From contig NZ_JAAOIR010000005.1 of assembly GCF_011440375.1 (NCBI RefSeq), forward strand, positions 204,450 to 268,449: a stretch of DNA of 64,000 bases. The letters are read 5' to 3'. The stretch comes from Halorubellus sp. JP-L1. Its GTDB lineage: Archaea > Halobacteriota > Halobacteria > Halobacteriales > Natrialbaceae. The stretch's first letter is position 1. Each line of letters opens with the position of its first letter. A program made the translations under genes and the position numbers. Shown piece after piece: positions 45,039 to 54,088 of the stretch. The notes below the pieces were generated by a model, which saw nothing but the letters and a program-made list of their open reading frames with translations, searched no databases and was not told the DNA's origin.

Positions 45039-46202
45039 CTACTCGCCCGCGACCGCCTTGTTGCTCGCGACCGTGCGCGCCCACTCCTCGCGCCACTCGC
45101 CGACGCGCCCGACGAGGTCGTCGTAGCTGTACAGGAGCGGTTCCGGCGGTTCCTTCGCGTACTCCTCGAACACGTCCGGGACCGCGCCGTGGTCGGTGAC
45201 GGGGAACGAGACGTTCAACTCGGCGAGTTTCCCCTGCGCGTCGGGACCGAGCATGAAGTCGACGAACGCCTCCACGAGCCGATCCCGGTCGCTGTCCGCG
45301 AACTTCCCGATGCCGCTGAGGTTCGTGTACCCGTTATCGCCCGGGAACGCGACCTGGTGCTTCTTCAGATCCGCGTCGCTCCGGTTCGCGTACACCTGGT
45401 CGGTCGAGAACGACGTGACGACGTTCGTCTCGCCGGACGTGAACGCGCCGTAGGACGCGCCCCACGAGTCGAGGACTGTCACGTCGTTGTCGAGCAAGCG
45501 CTCCCAGTAGTCGAGGTAGCCGTCTTCGCCGTACTCCTTGACCGTCCACAGCAGGAAGTAGAGACCGGTGTTGTCAGACTGCGCGTTCTGTACGGTCACT
45601 TCGCCCGCGAACGCGTCCGTGGTGAGGTCGTCGAGCGTCTCGGGGGCGTCGACCTCGTAGTCGTTGTAGACGAACGCACAGTACCCCGTGAACAGCGGGA
45701 GGACGCGGCCGTCGGGGTCGAACGTGTACCCGGACTTGACGGCGTCGTAGTTCGGGATGCGGTCGGTTCGAACCGACTCGAACAGCGGCTCGTCGAGTTC
45801 CTCGTCGACGCGAACGAGCTCGGGGACCTTCATGCCGACGTAGGCGTCGGCGCCGACGCTCGCGCCGTTCTGCTTCCGGAGGATGTAGTGGTCGAGCGCC
45901 TTCTCCTTCGTCTCGAACTCCAGGGTGACGTTCGGGTGGCGTCGCTCGAACGCCTCCTTGATCCACGGGCCGGGACTGCTGGAGGGCGCGTCGACGAACG
46001 ACCCGTAGGTCGCGACCGTGAGCGTCCCCTCCAGCTCCTCGTTGGTCGTCGTTGACGCGGTCGACTGCGTCGTTCCTCCGTCAGCGGTGGCGTTCGCGTC
46101 CTCGCCGGTGTCCGTCGATCCCTCGTCGTCGCTCGTGATGCACCCGGCGAGTCCGAGCGCGACGAGCGAACTGCCGCTCGCGATGACGTCTCTGCGTTCC
46201 AT
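45039..46202 (-). CDS. ABC substrate-binding lipoprotein, thiamine (TbpA/ThiB) type
   Basis: A 387-residue periplasmic-type binding protein. The N-terminus MERRDVIASGSSLVALGLAG has the Tat-like RR and the lipobox LAGC, then a Thr/Ser/Asp-rich tether of about 40 residues. The fold starts LTVATYGSFVDAPSSSPGPW, and FTGYCAFVYNDYEVDAPETL, YGAFTSGETNVVTSFSTD and PVTDHGAVPDVF are typical of thiamine-binding proteins. No permease or ATPase gene is adjacent. It follows an asparagine-synthetase-like gene by 33 bases on the same strand. Its last codons are triplicated downstream. Confidence 0.82.
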   Translation of the reverse strand: MERRDVIASGSSLVALGLAGCITSDDEGSTDTGEDANATADGGTTQSTASTTTNEELEGTLTVATYGSFVDAPSSSPGPWIKEAFERRHPNVTLEFETKEKALDHYILRKQNGASVGADAYVGMKVPELVRVDEELDEPLFESVRTDRIPNYDAVKSGYTFDPDGRVLPLFTGYCAFVYNDYEVDAPETLDDLTTDAFAGEVTVQNAQSDNTGLYFLLWTVKEYGEDGYLDYWERLLDNDVTVLDSWGASYGAFTSGETNVVTSFSTDQVYANRSDADLKKHQVAFPGDNGYTNLSGIGKFADSDRDRLVEAFVDFMLGPDAQGKLAELNVSFPVTDHGAVPDVFEEYAKEPPEPLLYSYDDLVGRVGEWREEWARTVASNKAVAGE

Positions 46203-46235
46203 ACCGGGTGTTATCACCCGGTGGTTTGTAGTTGA

Positions 46236-47939
46236 CTATTCGAGCCGGTCCGTCGCTCCGGGCGACGTCGACTCCGTCGGCGGGAGCGACAGCGTCTCCG
46301 TCAGCGGACCGTCGACGACACAGCCCGGGCCGAACGAGAGCTCGTCGAGCGCCGCGAGCGTCCGCAGCGAGTAGAGGCTGCGAGCGGCGTCGAACGTCCC
46401 GGCGTCCTCGCGCGGAATCACCCCGTACCACCCCAGCGGGTAGTTCCCCCAGGACTCCACGTTCGACGGCGGCACCGCCTGCGCGCCCAGCCAGTCCTCG
46501 AGGTCGCCGTCGAGCGCGACCCACGGTCGCGTCTCGAACGTCCGCCGGACCTGGTCGACGGGCGTCCAATCCGCGTCAGTTCGGCGAGCAGTCGGTTCGT
46601 CCACGTCGGCGACCGCACGAAAGCGGCGAGCGGTGTACTCGGTCTGGAGTCGCTTCCCGAGGCGGTGCTCGGCGGGCACCGAGGCCCAGAACCTGACGTA
46701 CGCGGGATCCCACAGCGGCAGCCACCAGTCGAGGCCGAACCAGTCGTAGCAGCGCGCGTCCCCGTTCGTGAACGTCGCCATCCGCGTCGTCCACTCCCAC
46801 TCCTCGTACGCCGGAATCGCGTCCCCGCCGGGGGCGTCGGCGTCGGCCGCGGTGGCTGCGCCCGCGCCGAGTCCCGCGTCCGCCCGGATGCGGTCCGCGA
46901 ACGTCGCGCGACGTCGCTCGTCCTCGAACGCCCACAGCGAGTAGTGCTCGTCGAGGACGTGCGAGACGAACCCGTCCGCGTCAGGCGGCTCCGCGAGCCA
47001 CGACGCCGGGACGCGCTCGCTCGGCGTCGCGACCGTGTGACCGGGACAGACGAGCGCGTCGTCGAGCACGCCCCGGGATTGCAGTTCCTTCACCGCCGGC
47101 CACTCGGCGAGGAACGGGAGCGCGTCACCGCCGAACGCGTACTCGTGGTAGTCGCGGCGTGCGGCGGAGTGATACCAGTCGTGCCAGCGCTCGGGCGTGT
47201 ACTCGATGAACGCCCAGTCTATGCCGAGGGCGTCGGCGACGTCGCGACTCACTTCGACGTCAGCGTGGCCGTGCACGCCGAACGCGAACCCGAGGACGTC
47301 GACGCCGCGGTCGACGAGCGTCGCCGCGACGAGCCGCGAATCGACGCCGCCGCTCAGCGGAACGGCCACGCGGCGGCCGTCGGCGACGTCGACGACCCTG
47401 TCGAACACGCCCGCGAGGACGTCGTCCATCGCGTCCAGGAGCGTCGCTTCGTCGCCCTCGACGGCCGTCGTCGGCCGGTAGCGCGCGTAGCGCCGACGCT
47501 CGAACGACCCTGGGTCGGCTCGTGGGACCGCGACGACTTCGCCGGCACGAACCGCGGCGACGTTCGCGTAGACGGTCTCGCCGCGCGTCACGTACCGCGT
47601 CAGCGCGAACTCGCTCGCCGCGAGCGGGTCCAACTCGCGGTCGTCGCCCACGAGTTCGCGCGTGCTGTCGCCGACGACGATCGACTCCGACGTGTCGAAA
47701 TACAGCGGTACGCTCCGCGCGTGGTCGCAGACGAGGAACACTGCGTCGTCGGTGTCGACGACGACCGCGTAGAACCCGTCGAGTCGCCGCGCCGTGGCGG
47801 CGACGGACGTGAGCGTTCGCGCGCTCGCGAACGCCGACGCGAGGTCCGCCCGGCGGCCGTCCGGCGTCCACGCTCGACCGCGGGCGGCTACGCCGTCGTC
47901 CGTCGACCAGCCCGGACCGAGCAGTCGCGTCGTCTCCAT
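46236..47939 (-). CDS. Asparagine-synthetase-like protein without glutaminase cysteine
   Basis: A 567-residue two-domain protein. The N-terminal 170 residues look like a remnant glutamine amidotransferase domain (GFYAVVVDTDDAVFLVCDHA), but the protein starts METTRLL and lacks the essential N-terminal Cys, so it cannot use glutamine in the usual way. The C-terminal AsnB-type domain has the PP-loop PLSGGVDSR (around 195) and GHTVATPSERVP. It probably adenylates a carboxylate and uses ammonia or another amine; asparagine formation is not assured. It comes first in a two-gene unit with the binding protein. Start: ATG at 47939. Confidence 0.75.
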   Translation of the reverse strand: METTRLLGPGWSTDDGVAARGRAWTPDGRRADLASAFASARTLTSVAATARRLDGFYAVVVDTDDAVFLVCDHARSVPLYFDTSESIVVGDSTRELVGDDRELDPLAASEFALTRYVTRGETVYANVAAVRAGEVVAVPRADPGSFERRRYARYRPTTAVEGDEATLLDAMDDVLAGVFDRVVDVADGRRVAVPLSGGVDSRLVAATLVDRGVDVLGFAFGVHGHADVEVSRDVADALGIDWAFIEYTPERWHDWYHSAARRDYHEYAFGGDALPFLAEWPAVKELQSRGVLDDALVCPGHTVATPSERVPASWLAEPPDADGFVSHVLDEHYSLWAFEDERRRATFADRIRADAGLGAGAATAADADAPGGDAIPAYEEWEWTTRMATFTNGDARCYDWFGLDWWLPLWDPAYVRFWASVPAEHRLGKRLQTEYTARRFRAVADVDEPTARRTDADWTPVDQVRRTFETRPWVALDGDLEDWLGAQAVPPSNVESWGNYPLGWYGVIPREDAGTFDAARSLYSLRTLAALDELSFGPGCVVDGPLTETLSLPPTESTSPGATDRLE

Positions 47940-47999
47940 ACCGGAGCGTTCGCTCCGGGTACGGAGAATCCTTCGGTCGACGGCCTTCGCGTGCGCTCG

Positions 48000-48677
48000 T
48001 CACCGACGAGCGCCGTCGCGCTCGCGGACGCGCTCCAGGCGCGACAGCGGGAACGAGTACGCGCGCAGGGACTCCGGGCGCGCCCCCTCGCGGGTTACGC
48101 GCACCGACGGGTAGACCGCCGCGACCACCGGGTCGCTCGCCGGATACGCCGCGTTCGTCTCGTAGCCCGCCACCGTCACGTTCCGGCCCGGGATCGTCAC
48201 CTCGTCCGCGCGCCGCGGCGACACCGCGACCACCACGATCACGTCGCCCGTCTCCCGGTCCCGAACGCGGTCCCCGACCGCGAGCCGATGGCGCTCGCAG
48301 AGATGGGGCTCGCTCGCGCCCGGCGGCACCAGCGCGAAGTCGCCGCAGGACGCGCACGTCGAGGCGACGTAACTCGGCGGCGCGACCGAACCCGCGGTGA
48401 TCTCCATCGCGACCCGCCGCAGGTGCTTGCAGCGCACCCCGCGGATGGCGTGGTCGGGGCACGTGCACCGGCGGTCGTTCACGTCGACGAGGTAATCGTT
48501 CCCGCTCTCGCTGTGCACCCGGTACTGGCCGCTCCCGATGCCCATCACGTCCATCGCCTCCGTGCGCGCCCGGAGCGACCGCTGGTCGAGGTCGCGCTCG
48601 CTCGGTGGCCCCGGCGGCGCGGTCCGGTCGTCGAACTCGTCGGCTCCTGACGCGGGTGTGTTTCGAGTGTGCGTCAT
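48000..48677 (-). CDS. SWIM zinc-finger protein
   Basis: A 225-residue protein with a SWIM motif CTCPDHAIRGVRCKHLRRV (Cys-x-Cys ... Cys-x-His, about residues 72-90), a zinc-binding module for nucleic acid or protein contact. It is followed by a second Cys-rich stretch (CASCGDFALVPPG, CERH), which may bind another metal. No nuclease domain is attached. Start at MTHTRNTP, ATG at 48677. The following 60-bp gap to the asparagine-synthetase-like gene would allow cotranscription. Confidence 0.82.
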   Translation of the reverse strand: MTHTRNTPASGADEFDDRTAPPGPPSERDLDQRSLRARTEAMDVMGIGSGQYRVHSESGNDYLVDVNDRRCTCPDHAIRGVRCKHLRRVAMEITAGSVAPPSYVASTCASCGDFALVPPGASEPHLCERHRLAVGDRVRDRETGDVIVVVAVSPRRADEVTIPGRNVTVAGYETNAAYPASDPVVAAVYPSVRVTREGARPESLRAYSFPLSRLERVRERDGARR

Positions 48678-48865
48678 ATCTATTCCGGCGACGGCCGCTC
48701 GCAGCGGTCGTTCGCCGTCGACTAGAAACAGGGGTCGCAGTCGTTTGAATCCCTCGCACGCGCGAGCACGCACGAGAGCGGAACGCGTCCGGAACCAGGA
48801 CAGCGGCGGCGTGCCGTCGCAAGAGACCGACGTCTTCAGGAATCTCCAGCCCGTACCCGGTCGTG

Positions 48866-49198
48866 ATGGAGACCGTGGTCGAGGGAGTCGTCCTGCACGC
48901 CGGCCCGACGATCGGGCCGGCGGACGCCGCCGTGCTCGTGCTCGCGAGCGTCGCCAGCGCCGGCCTTGGCGGGCTCGCGCTCGCCGCGTTCGCTCGCCGC
49001 CGCACCAGCCCGTACCTCTTCGTCGCGCTCGCCGTCGCCGCACTCGCCACTCGGAGCGCGCTCGGCTGGCTCGGGATGGTCGGCGAGCTCTCGCCGACCA
49101 CGCACCACACCGCCGAACACGGCCTCGACGTCGTCATGGTGGCGCTCGTCGTCGCCGCCGTCTGGTACGCCCGCAGCGTCCGCCCCACCACGTCCTGA
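48866..49198 (+). CDS. Small haloarchaeal membrane protein next to a winged-helix regulator
   Basis: A 110-residue protein with three membrane segments (about 22-42, 50-70 and 87-104). It has SPTTHHTAEHGLDVVMV, with His residues before the last segment. The 62-bp gap to the following winged-helix gene on the same strand suggests a two-gene unit. Function unknown; a role as membrane partner of the regulator is guesswork. Start: ATG at 48866, one codon after a GTG. Confidence 0.7.
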   Translation: METVVEGVVLHAGPTIGPADAAVLVLASVASAGLGGLALAAFARRRTSPYLFVALAVAALATRSALGWLGMVGELSPTTHHTAEHGLDVVMVALVVAAVWYARSVRPTTS

Positions 49199-49260
49199 CC
49201 GCACGCGACCGCCGCCAGAACAACGACCGCCAACGAAACGCCTGCCGACAACATGATCGC

Positions 49261-49776
49261 ATGACCGACACCAGAACGAGCATCGAACGCGCGATCGCGA
49301 CCGCTCCCGGCGTCCACTTCAACGAACTCGTCCGCGACACCGAGTACGCGCCCGGCCAGGTCCAGTATCACGTCCGCGATCTCGTCGACGCCGGCGTCCT
49401 GGCCCGCGAGGAACTGTTCGGCCGCACGCACTACTATCCGCCCGAGTACGACGCGTTCGAACGCCGCGTCCTCGCGCTCGTCCGCCGCGAGACGACGCGC
49501 GACGTCCTGCTCGCGTGCCTCGACGACGACCCGAACCGCCCCGCGGCCGTCGCCGAGCGCGTCGGCATCGCCCGAAGCACCCTCGAACACCACGTCGGCA
49601 ACCTCCAGACCGCCGGCGTCCTCGAGAAGCACCGCGACAGCCGCGGCCGCGTCACCCTCGCACTCGCCCGCCCACAGCGCACCCGCGACCTCCTCGAAAC
49701 CGTCGAACCGAGCGTCCCCGCCCGTCTCGTCGATCGCTTCACGCGCCTCGTCGACGACCTCCTCGCCGCCGAGTGA
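49261..49776 (+). CDS. Tandem winged-helix transcriptional regulator
   Basis: A 171-residue protein made of two winged helix-turn-helix domains (about 5-60 and 68-125). The recognition elements are FNELVRDTEYAPGQVQYHVR and AERVGIARSTLEHHVGNLQT. A charged C-terminal helix may mediate dimerisation. Such two-wHTH proteins are common haloarchaeal regulators. The target could be the divergent or neighbouring membrane genes, but no operator is recognised. Start: ATG at 49261. Confidence 0.85.
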   Translation: MTDTRTSIERAIATAPGVHFNELVRDTEYAPGQVQYHVRDLVDAGVLAREELFGRTHYYPPEYDAFERRVLALVRRETTRDVLLACLDDDPNRPAAVAERVGIARSTLEHHVGNLQTAGVLEKHRDSRGRVTLALARPQRTRDLLETVEPSVPARLVDRFTRLVDDLLAAE

Positions 49777-49860
49777 CGCGAGCGCGGTAGTCGACGCCGG
49801 CGACCGCGACCTGTAAGCACAACTGACTACACCCCCTGGCTCGCTCGTATAGGCAAGTAG

Positions 49861-51417
49861 ATGACTCGCGCGTTGCGGACGTACGTCGACTACCGGGTCA
49901 GTGTCGCCTTCGTCGGGTCGGTCCTGAAGTACCTCGCCGTCGCGCCACTGTTCCCGCTCGCGGTGGCGCTCTACTACGGCGAGGACCCGCTCCCGTTCGT
50001 CGCGACGATCGCGGTGATGTTCGCGAGCGGCGCGGTCCTCGAGCGCGTCGACGGCGCAGGCACCGACGACGACCTCGGCAACAGGGAGGCGTTCCTCCTC
50101 GTGGGTCTCGCCTGGCTCGTCGTCCCGATCGTGGGGACGACCCCGTACCTCGTCGCCGGCAATGGGACCGTCGCGATGCCCGTCAACGCGCTGTTCGAGA
50201 GCATGAGCGGGTTCACGACGACGGGCGCGACGGTCCTCGGCGAGATCTCCGTCGACCGCCACGGCCACGGGATGCTCATGTGGCGCCAGCTCACGCAGTG
50301 GATCGGCGGCATGGGGATCCTCGTCCTGATGGTCGCGATCCTCCCCGAGCTCTCCGTCGGTGGCGCGCAAGTCATCAATCAGGAGGCACCCGGGCTCTCG
50401 CTCGACAAACTCACGCCACGCATCCAGAAGACGGCGCGCGCGCTCTGGGTGATCTACGCCGGCTTCACGCTCCTCGCCGCCGCCGTCTACTTCGCGCTCC
50501 ACCTGGCCGGCGTCGCCCCGAACATGGACCTCTACAACGCCGTCGCGCACGCACTCACGACGCTCCCGACCGGCGGGTTCTCGCCGCAAGCCCGGAGCGT
50601 GGAGGCGTTCACGCCCGCCGTCCAGTGGGCGGTGATGCCGTTCATGCTCGTCGCCGGCACGAACTTCGCGCTGTTCTGGTACGTCCTCAAGGACGGCCCC
50701 CGCCGACTGATGGAGAACGCCGAGTTCCGGTCGTACCTGCTCGCCATCGTCGGCTTCGGCGCAGTCGTCTCGGCGCTGCTGTTCGCGGGCGTCGGACTCA
50801 ACGAGGTCCCGGCGAACGTCGACGCCATCCCCGGGAACGCCGAGAACGCTCTCCGACAGGGATTGTTCCAGGTGCTCGCGATCGTGACGACCACGGGCTA
50901 CGCGAGCATGGACTTCAACACCTGGGACCCGTCCGCGCAGACGATTCTCCTGTTCGCATACTTCCTCGGCGGGTCCGCGGGCTCGGCCGCCGGATCCATC
51001 AAGATCGTTCGCTGGGTGCTCGTGAAGAAGGCCGTCCTCCGGTCGCTGTTCACGTCCATCCACCCGGACGCCGTCAGACCCGTCCGATTCCAGGGCGACG
51101 CCGTCGACGAGGAGACGATCCTCGACGTCCTCGTGTTCGTCCTCCTGTTCCTCTCGCTGTTCGCGCTCTCGACGATCCTCCTCTACCTCGACAGCCTCCG
51201 CACCGTCGACGTCTCGCTGACCGGACTCGAAGCGATGAGCGTCGCCATCGCCACCCTCGGGAACGTCGGCCCCGGCTTCGGCCCCGTCGGCCCCATGGAC
51301 AGCTTCCTGCCGTTCTCGAACGCCTCGAAGCTCTACATGGTGTTCCTCATGTGGATCGGCCGCCTCGAAGTCGTCTCCGTCCTCGTCATCCTCACCCCGT
51401 CGTTCTGGCGGTCCTGA
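49861..51417 (+). CDS. trkH: TrkH/KtrB-type potassium transporter
   Basis: Potassium uptake protein, essential for salt-in halophiles. The 518-residue protein has four membrane-pore-membrane repeats, whose selectivity loops are readable: TTTGATVL, TTLPTGGFSP, TTTGYASM and ATLGNVGPG. Each has the key Gly. No TrkA-type cytoplasmic gating protein is encoded nearby. The ATG at 49861 is preceded by ataggcaagtag. A membrane protein gene follows after 95 bases. Confidence 0.93.
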   Translation: MTRALRTYVDYRVSVAFVGSVLKYLAVAPLFPLAVALYYGEDPLPFVATIAVMFASGAVLERVDGAGTDDDLGNREAFLLVGLAWLVVPIVGTTPYLVAGNGTVAMPVNALFESMSGFTTTGATVLGEISVDRHGHGMLMWRQLTQWIGGMGILVLMVAILPELSVGGAQVINQEAPGLSLDKLTPRIQKTARALWVIYAGFTLLAAAVYFALHLAGVAPNMDLYNAVAHALTTLPTGGFSPQARSVEAFTPAVQWAVMPFMLVAGTNFALFWYVLKDGPRRLMENAEFRSYLLAIVGFGAVVSALLFAGVGLNEVPANVDAIPGNAENALRQGLFQVLAIVTTTGYASMDFNTWDPSAQTILLFAYFLGGSAGSAAGSIKIVRWVLVKKAVLRSLFTSIHPDAVRPVRFQGDAVDEETILDVLVFVLLFLSLFALSTILLYLDSLRTVDVSLTGLEAMSVAIATLGNVGPGFGPVGPMDSFLPFSNASKLYMVFLMWIGRLEVVSVLVILTPSFWRS

Positions 51418-51512
51418 CCCCGCCGACCCAGCCAGACCACCCCTCGCCTCGCACGCACCCGGCCGAGGTCCCGGACCAAACGCCCAAGCCCGTCCCCGAC
51501 GACGTAGCGCCC

Positions 51513-52331
51513 GTGACCGCGACCCTCCCGCGGCGAATCGCCGTCGGTGACCGACCGAGAGCGGCCGGCTTCGGCCTCCTCGCCGCCCTCCTGGCCGCGG
51601 CCGCCGCGGCGAGTCTCCGGGTCCTCGACCCGACGGCACTGCTCGGCGTGACACCATCGTTCCTCGCGGCCGCCGTCGGCGGCAGCATCGCCGCCGCAGT
51701 CGGCCGCTACCGCGGCGGCGTCCTCGCGGGGATCCTCGCCGCCGCACTCCCCGTGTTCGCCGTCGACGCCGCGACGGTCGCCGTCCGCGACCCCGTCACG
51801 CTCCAGCTCGTCGCTCGCGCCGCCGCGAGCGCCGCGTGGTATACCACGGGCGTCGCCGTCCTCCTCGCCGGCCCACTCGGATACGCGCTCGGCGCGCTCT
51901 CGCGACCGGACCGCGACCGCACCGTCTCGTGGCGGTCGCTCCGACCGCACTGCCGAGTCGCACCCGAGCAAGCGACGCCACTCGCCGCCTGGATCGCCGT
52001 CGCGCTCGGGACGACCACAGTCGCGACCGCATTCTCGCTCCCGCTTCCCACCTCGCCGACTGCAGCGTCCCCCGTCCCCGCCGCAGCCGCCCTCGCGGTC
52101 GCCGCCGACCTCGGCCGGCGCGCTCCCCGCGCACTCGCGTCCGCCGTCGCCGGCTGTGTCGGCGTCACCGTCGCCCTCCACCTCTACGCGCAGAACTTCG
52201 TCGTCCTCGGCCCGAACGCCCTCGACGTCCCAACGCTCGACGCCCTCGCACTCTTCCTGACACTCGGCTTCCTCGCCGGCGCCCCCCTCGGCCTCGTCGG
52301 CTACATCATCGGCCGCACGCTCGCCCACTGA
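51513..52331 (+). CDS. Haloarchaeal multi-span membrane protein
   Basis: A 272-residue hydrophobic, Ala-rich protein with about seven membrane segments. It starts VTATLPRRIAVGDRPRAAGF at a GTG (51513). A hydrophilic loop near residues 125-145 contains DRDRTVSWRSLRPHC. No family recognised. Its position 95 bases after trkH suggests possible cotranscription; no functional claim can be made. Confidence 0.65.
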   Translation: MTATLPRRIAVGDRPRAAGFGLLAALLAAAAAASLRVLDPTALLGVTPSFLAAAVGGSIAAAVGRYRGGVLAGILAAALPVFAVDAATVAVRDPVTLQLVARAAASAAWYTTGVAVLLAGPLGYALGALSRPDRDRTVSWRSLRPHCRVAPEQATPLAAWIAVALGTTTVATAFSLPLPTSPTAASPVPAAAALAVAADLGRRAPRALASAVAGCVGVTVALHLYAQNFVVLGPNALDVPTLDALALFLTLGFLAGAPLGLVGYIIGRTLAH

Positions 52332-52347
52332 CCGCTCCCGATCCTCG

Positions 52348-52536
52348 AACCGCACCGCACCGTCCCGCACCGCGGCCTCGCGGCCGTTGGCCGCTCGGCA
52401 CCGAGGCAGTTTGCCGCTCGCCAGAGGCGAGCGTTCGTCCGAGGGCGGAACCGCACGGCACCGTCCCGCACCGCGGCCTCGCGGCCGTTGGCCGCTCGGC
52501 ATCGAGGCAGTTTGCCGCTCGCCAGAGGCGAGCGTT
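52348..52536. repeat. 88-bp GC-rich direct repeat, copies 1 and 2
   Basis: Copies at 52348-52435 and 52449-52536, period 101. Each holds cgcggcctcgcggccgttgg and the hairpin cgctcgcc-aga-ggcgagcg ending gtt. A third, shorter copy is at 53954-54025 on the far side of the next gene. The copies differ at only a few positions. Confidence 0.88.
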
Positions 52537-52609
52537 TTCCTGCCTCGCTTTCCTCGCTTTCGACACGCGTACCACGCAGTACAAGAAAGCCGAGTCCCTA
52601 CCGGCGCGC

Positions 52610-53902
52610 ATGGATCCACGAGACGGTCGCGGACTCGATCGGCGCGAGTTCGCGAAGGCCGCCGTCGCCATCGGTGGGGCGAGCGCGCTCTCGGCGTGCC
52701 TCGACCGACTTCCGGGCGGCCGCGAGATACCGACGGGTGGCGACCCGAGCTCGCTCCCCGACCGACAGCACGCCTGGAGCGAGCGCATCCCGAACGACGA
52801 CCACGGCAACGACGTCATGCCGCGGCATCACGTCCTTCTCTACCTCGACTACGCCGGCGACGGCACGCCAACCGCGAACGAGCGCGAGACCGTCGAGACC
52901 GCGCTCCAGAGCCTCGAACGCGCCTACGAGCACTCGAACGACGGCCTCCTGTTCACGGTCGGGTACTCGCCGTCGTACTTCGACCGATTCGAGGACTCGC
53001 TCCCCGAAGCCGTCGACCTGCCGGCGCCAGAGCCGCTGTCGTCGTTCGAGGACCCCGCGTTCGACGAACAGGACGTGCTCGTCCACCTCGCGAGCGACCA
53101 CGGCGACGTCGTCCTCGAAGCCGAATCGGCGTTGCTCGGCGAGCGCGACGCCGCGAACGACCGCGAGATGGACGCCGACCTCGTCGGCGTTCTCGAGAAG
53201 GCCGACCGCCGAACGGGCTTCATCGGGAACGGCCTCCCGACCGAGCACCACGCCGACGAGGACGTCGACGGCATCCCCGACGATGCCGACATCGACGAGG
53301 AATCGCCGCTGTTCATGGGGTTCAAGTCCGGGTTCACGAAGAACCAGGCGACCGAGGACCGCGTCACCATCCAGACCGGTCCCTTCGAGGGGGCGACCAC
53401 CCAGCACGTCTCGAAGATCCGCCTCCGGCTGGACGACTGGTACGGCGAACAGGACCGCGACGACCGCGTCGCCGAGATGTTCTGTCCCGCGCACGCCGAG
53501 AACGACGTCGTCGAGGGCGTCGGCGAGAACCTCGGCGACGGCACGAATGTCAACGAGTGCCCCGCGGACCTCGACGAGACTGCCCAGGAGTACGGGCGCG
53601 TCGGCCACAACCAGAAGACAGCCAACGCTCGCGACGACGACGACAATCCCATCATCCTCCGCCGTGACTTCGACTCCACCGACGGCGGCGAAGCCGGTCT
53701 CCACTTCCTCGCCGTCCAGCGCGAGATCGGCGACTTCGTCGAGACGCGCGAAGCGATGAACGGCACCGACGCCACCGAGAACCCCGCCATCCGCCAGCGC
53801 GTCAACAACGGCATCCTCGAGTACACGTTCGTCCGCCGCCGCGGCAACTTCCTCCTCCCACCACGCCGGCACCGAGCACTCCCGACGCCCCGGCCCGAGT
53901 AG
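52610..53902 (+). CDS. Tat-exported Dyp-type peroxidase-like protein
   Basis: A 430-residue exported protein. The Tat signal reads LDRREFAKAAVAIGG, with a possible lipobox LSAC. The body is Dyp-peroxidase-like: GLHFLAVQREIGDFVETREA near the C-terminus and VGHNQKTANARDD before ILRRDFDS match the heme-pocket half of that family. The usual distal GxxDG motif appears as GFIGNG, with Asn where the catalytic Asp should be, so classical peroxidase activity is doubtful. With the next gene it resembles EfeB/EfeO-type iron-uptake pairings. ATG at 52610. Confidence 0.72.
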   Translation: MDPRDGRGLDRREFAKAAVAIGGASALSACLDRLPGGREIPTGGDPSSLPDRQHAWSERIPNDDHGNDVMPRHHVLLYLDYAGDGTPTANERETVETALQSLERAYEHSNDGLLFTVGYSPSYFDRFEDSLPEAVDLPAPEPLSSFEDPAFDEQDVLVHLASDHGDVVLEAESALLGERDAANDREMDADLVGVLEKADRRTGFIGNGLPTEHHADEDVDGIPDDADIDEESPLFMGFKSGFTKNQATEDRVTIQTGPFEGATTQHVSKIRLRLDDWYGEQDRDDRVAEMFCPAHAENDVVEGVGENLGDGTNVNECPADLDETAQEYGRVGHNQKTANARDDDDNPIILRRDFDSTDGGEAGLHFLAVQREIGDFVETREAMNGTDATENPAIRQRVNNGILEYTFVRRRGNFLLPPRRHRALPTPRPE

Positions 53903-53953
53903 CGACGTCCCGCACCGACGAGTGGCGAAGTCGGACGCGACCTCCAGCCCGGA

Positions 53954-54025
53954 CCCGCACCGCAGCCTCGCGGCCGTTGGCCGCTCGGCATCGAGGCAGT
54001 TTGCCGCTCGCCGGAGGCGAGCGTT
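53954..54025. repeat. Third copy of the 88-bp direct repeat (72 bp)
   Basis: Matches positions 52364-52435 with a few differences, including the same hairpin, now cgctcgcc-gga-ggcgagcg. It lies between the peroxidase-like gene and the iron-transport-type gene, so the repeats bracket 52610-53902. Confidence 0.88.
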
Positions 54026-54088
54026 TGCCTGCCTCGCTTTCGACCGATAAACCACAATCCGCTTTTGAGTGAGTCCCCGAGTCCCCGT

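Noticed and set aside
47260..51747. A 1495-residue minus-strand open frame
   Set aside because: Arg/Gly/Ala-rich composition typical of antisense frames in high-G+C DNA; the sense frames hold clear genes including trkH.
52348..54025. Insertion sequence or MITE with terminal inverted repeats
   Set aside because: The repeats are direct, not inverted, no transposase is present, and no target-site duplication is evident.
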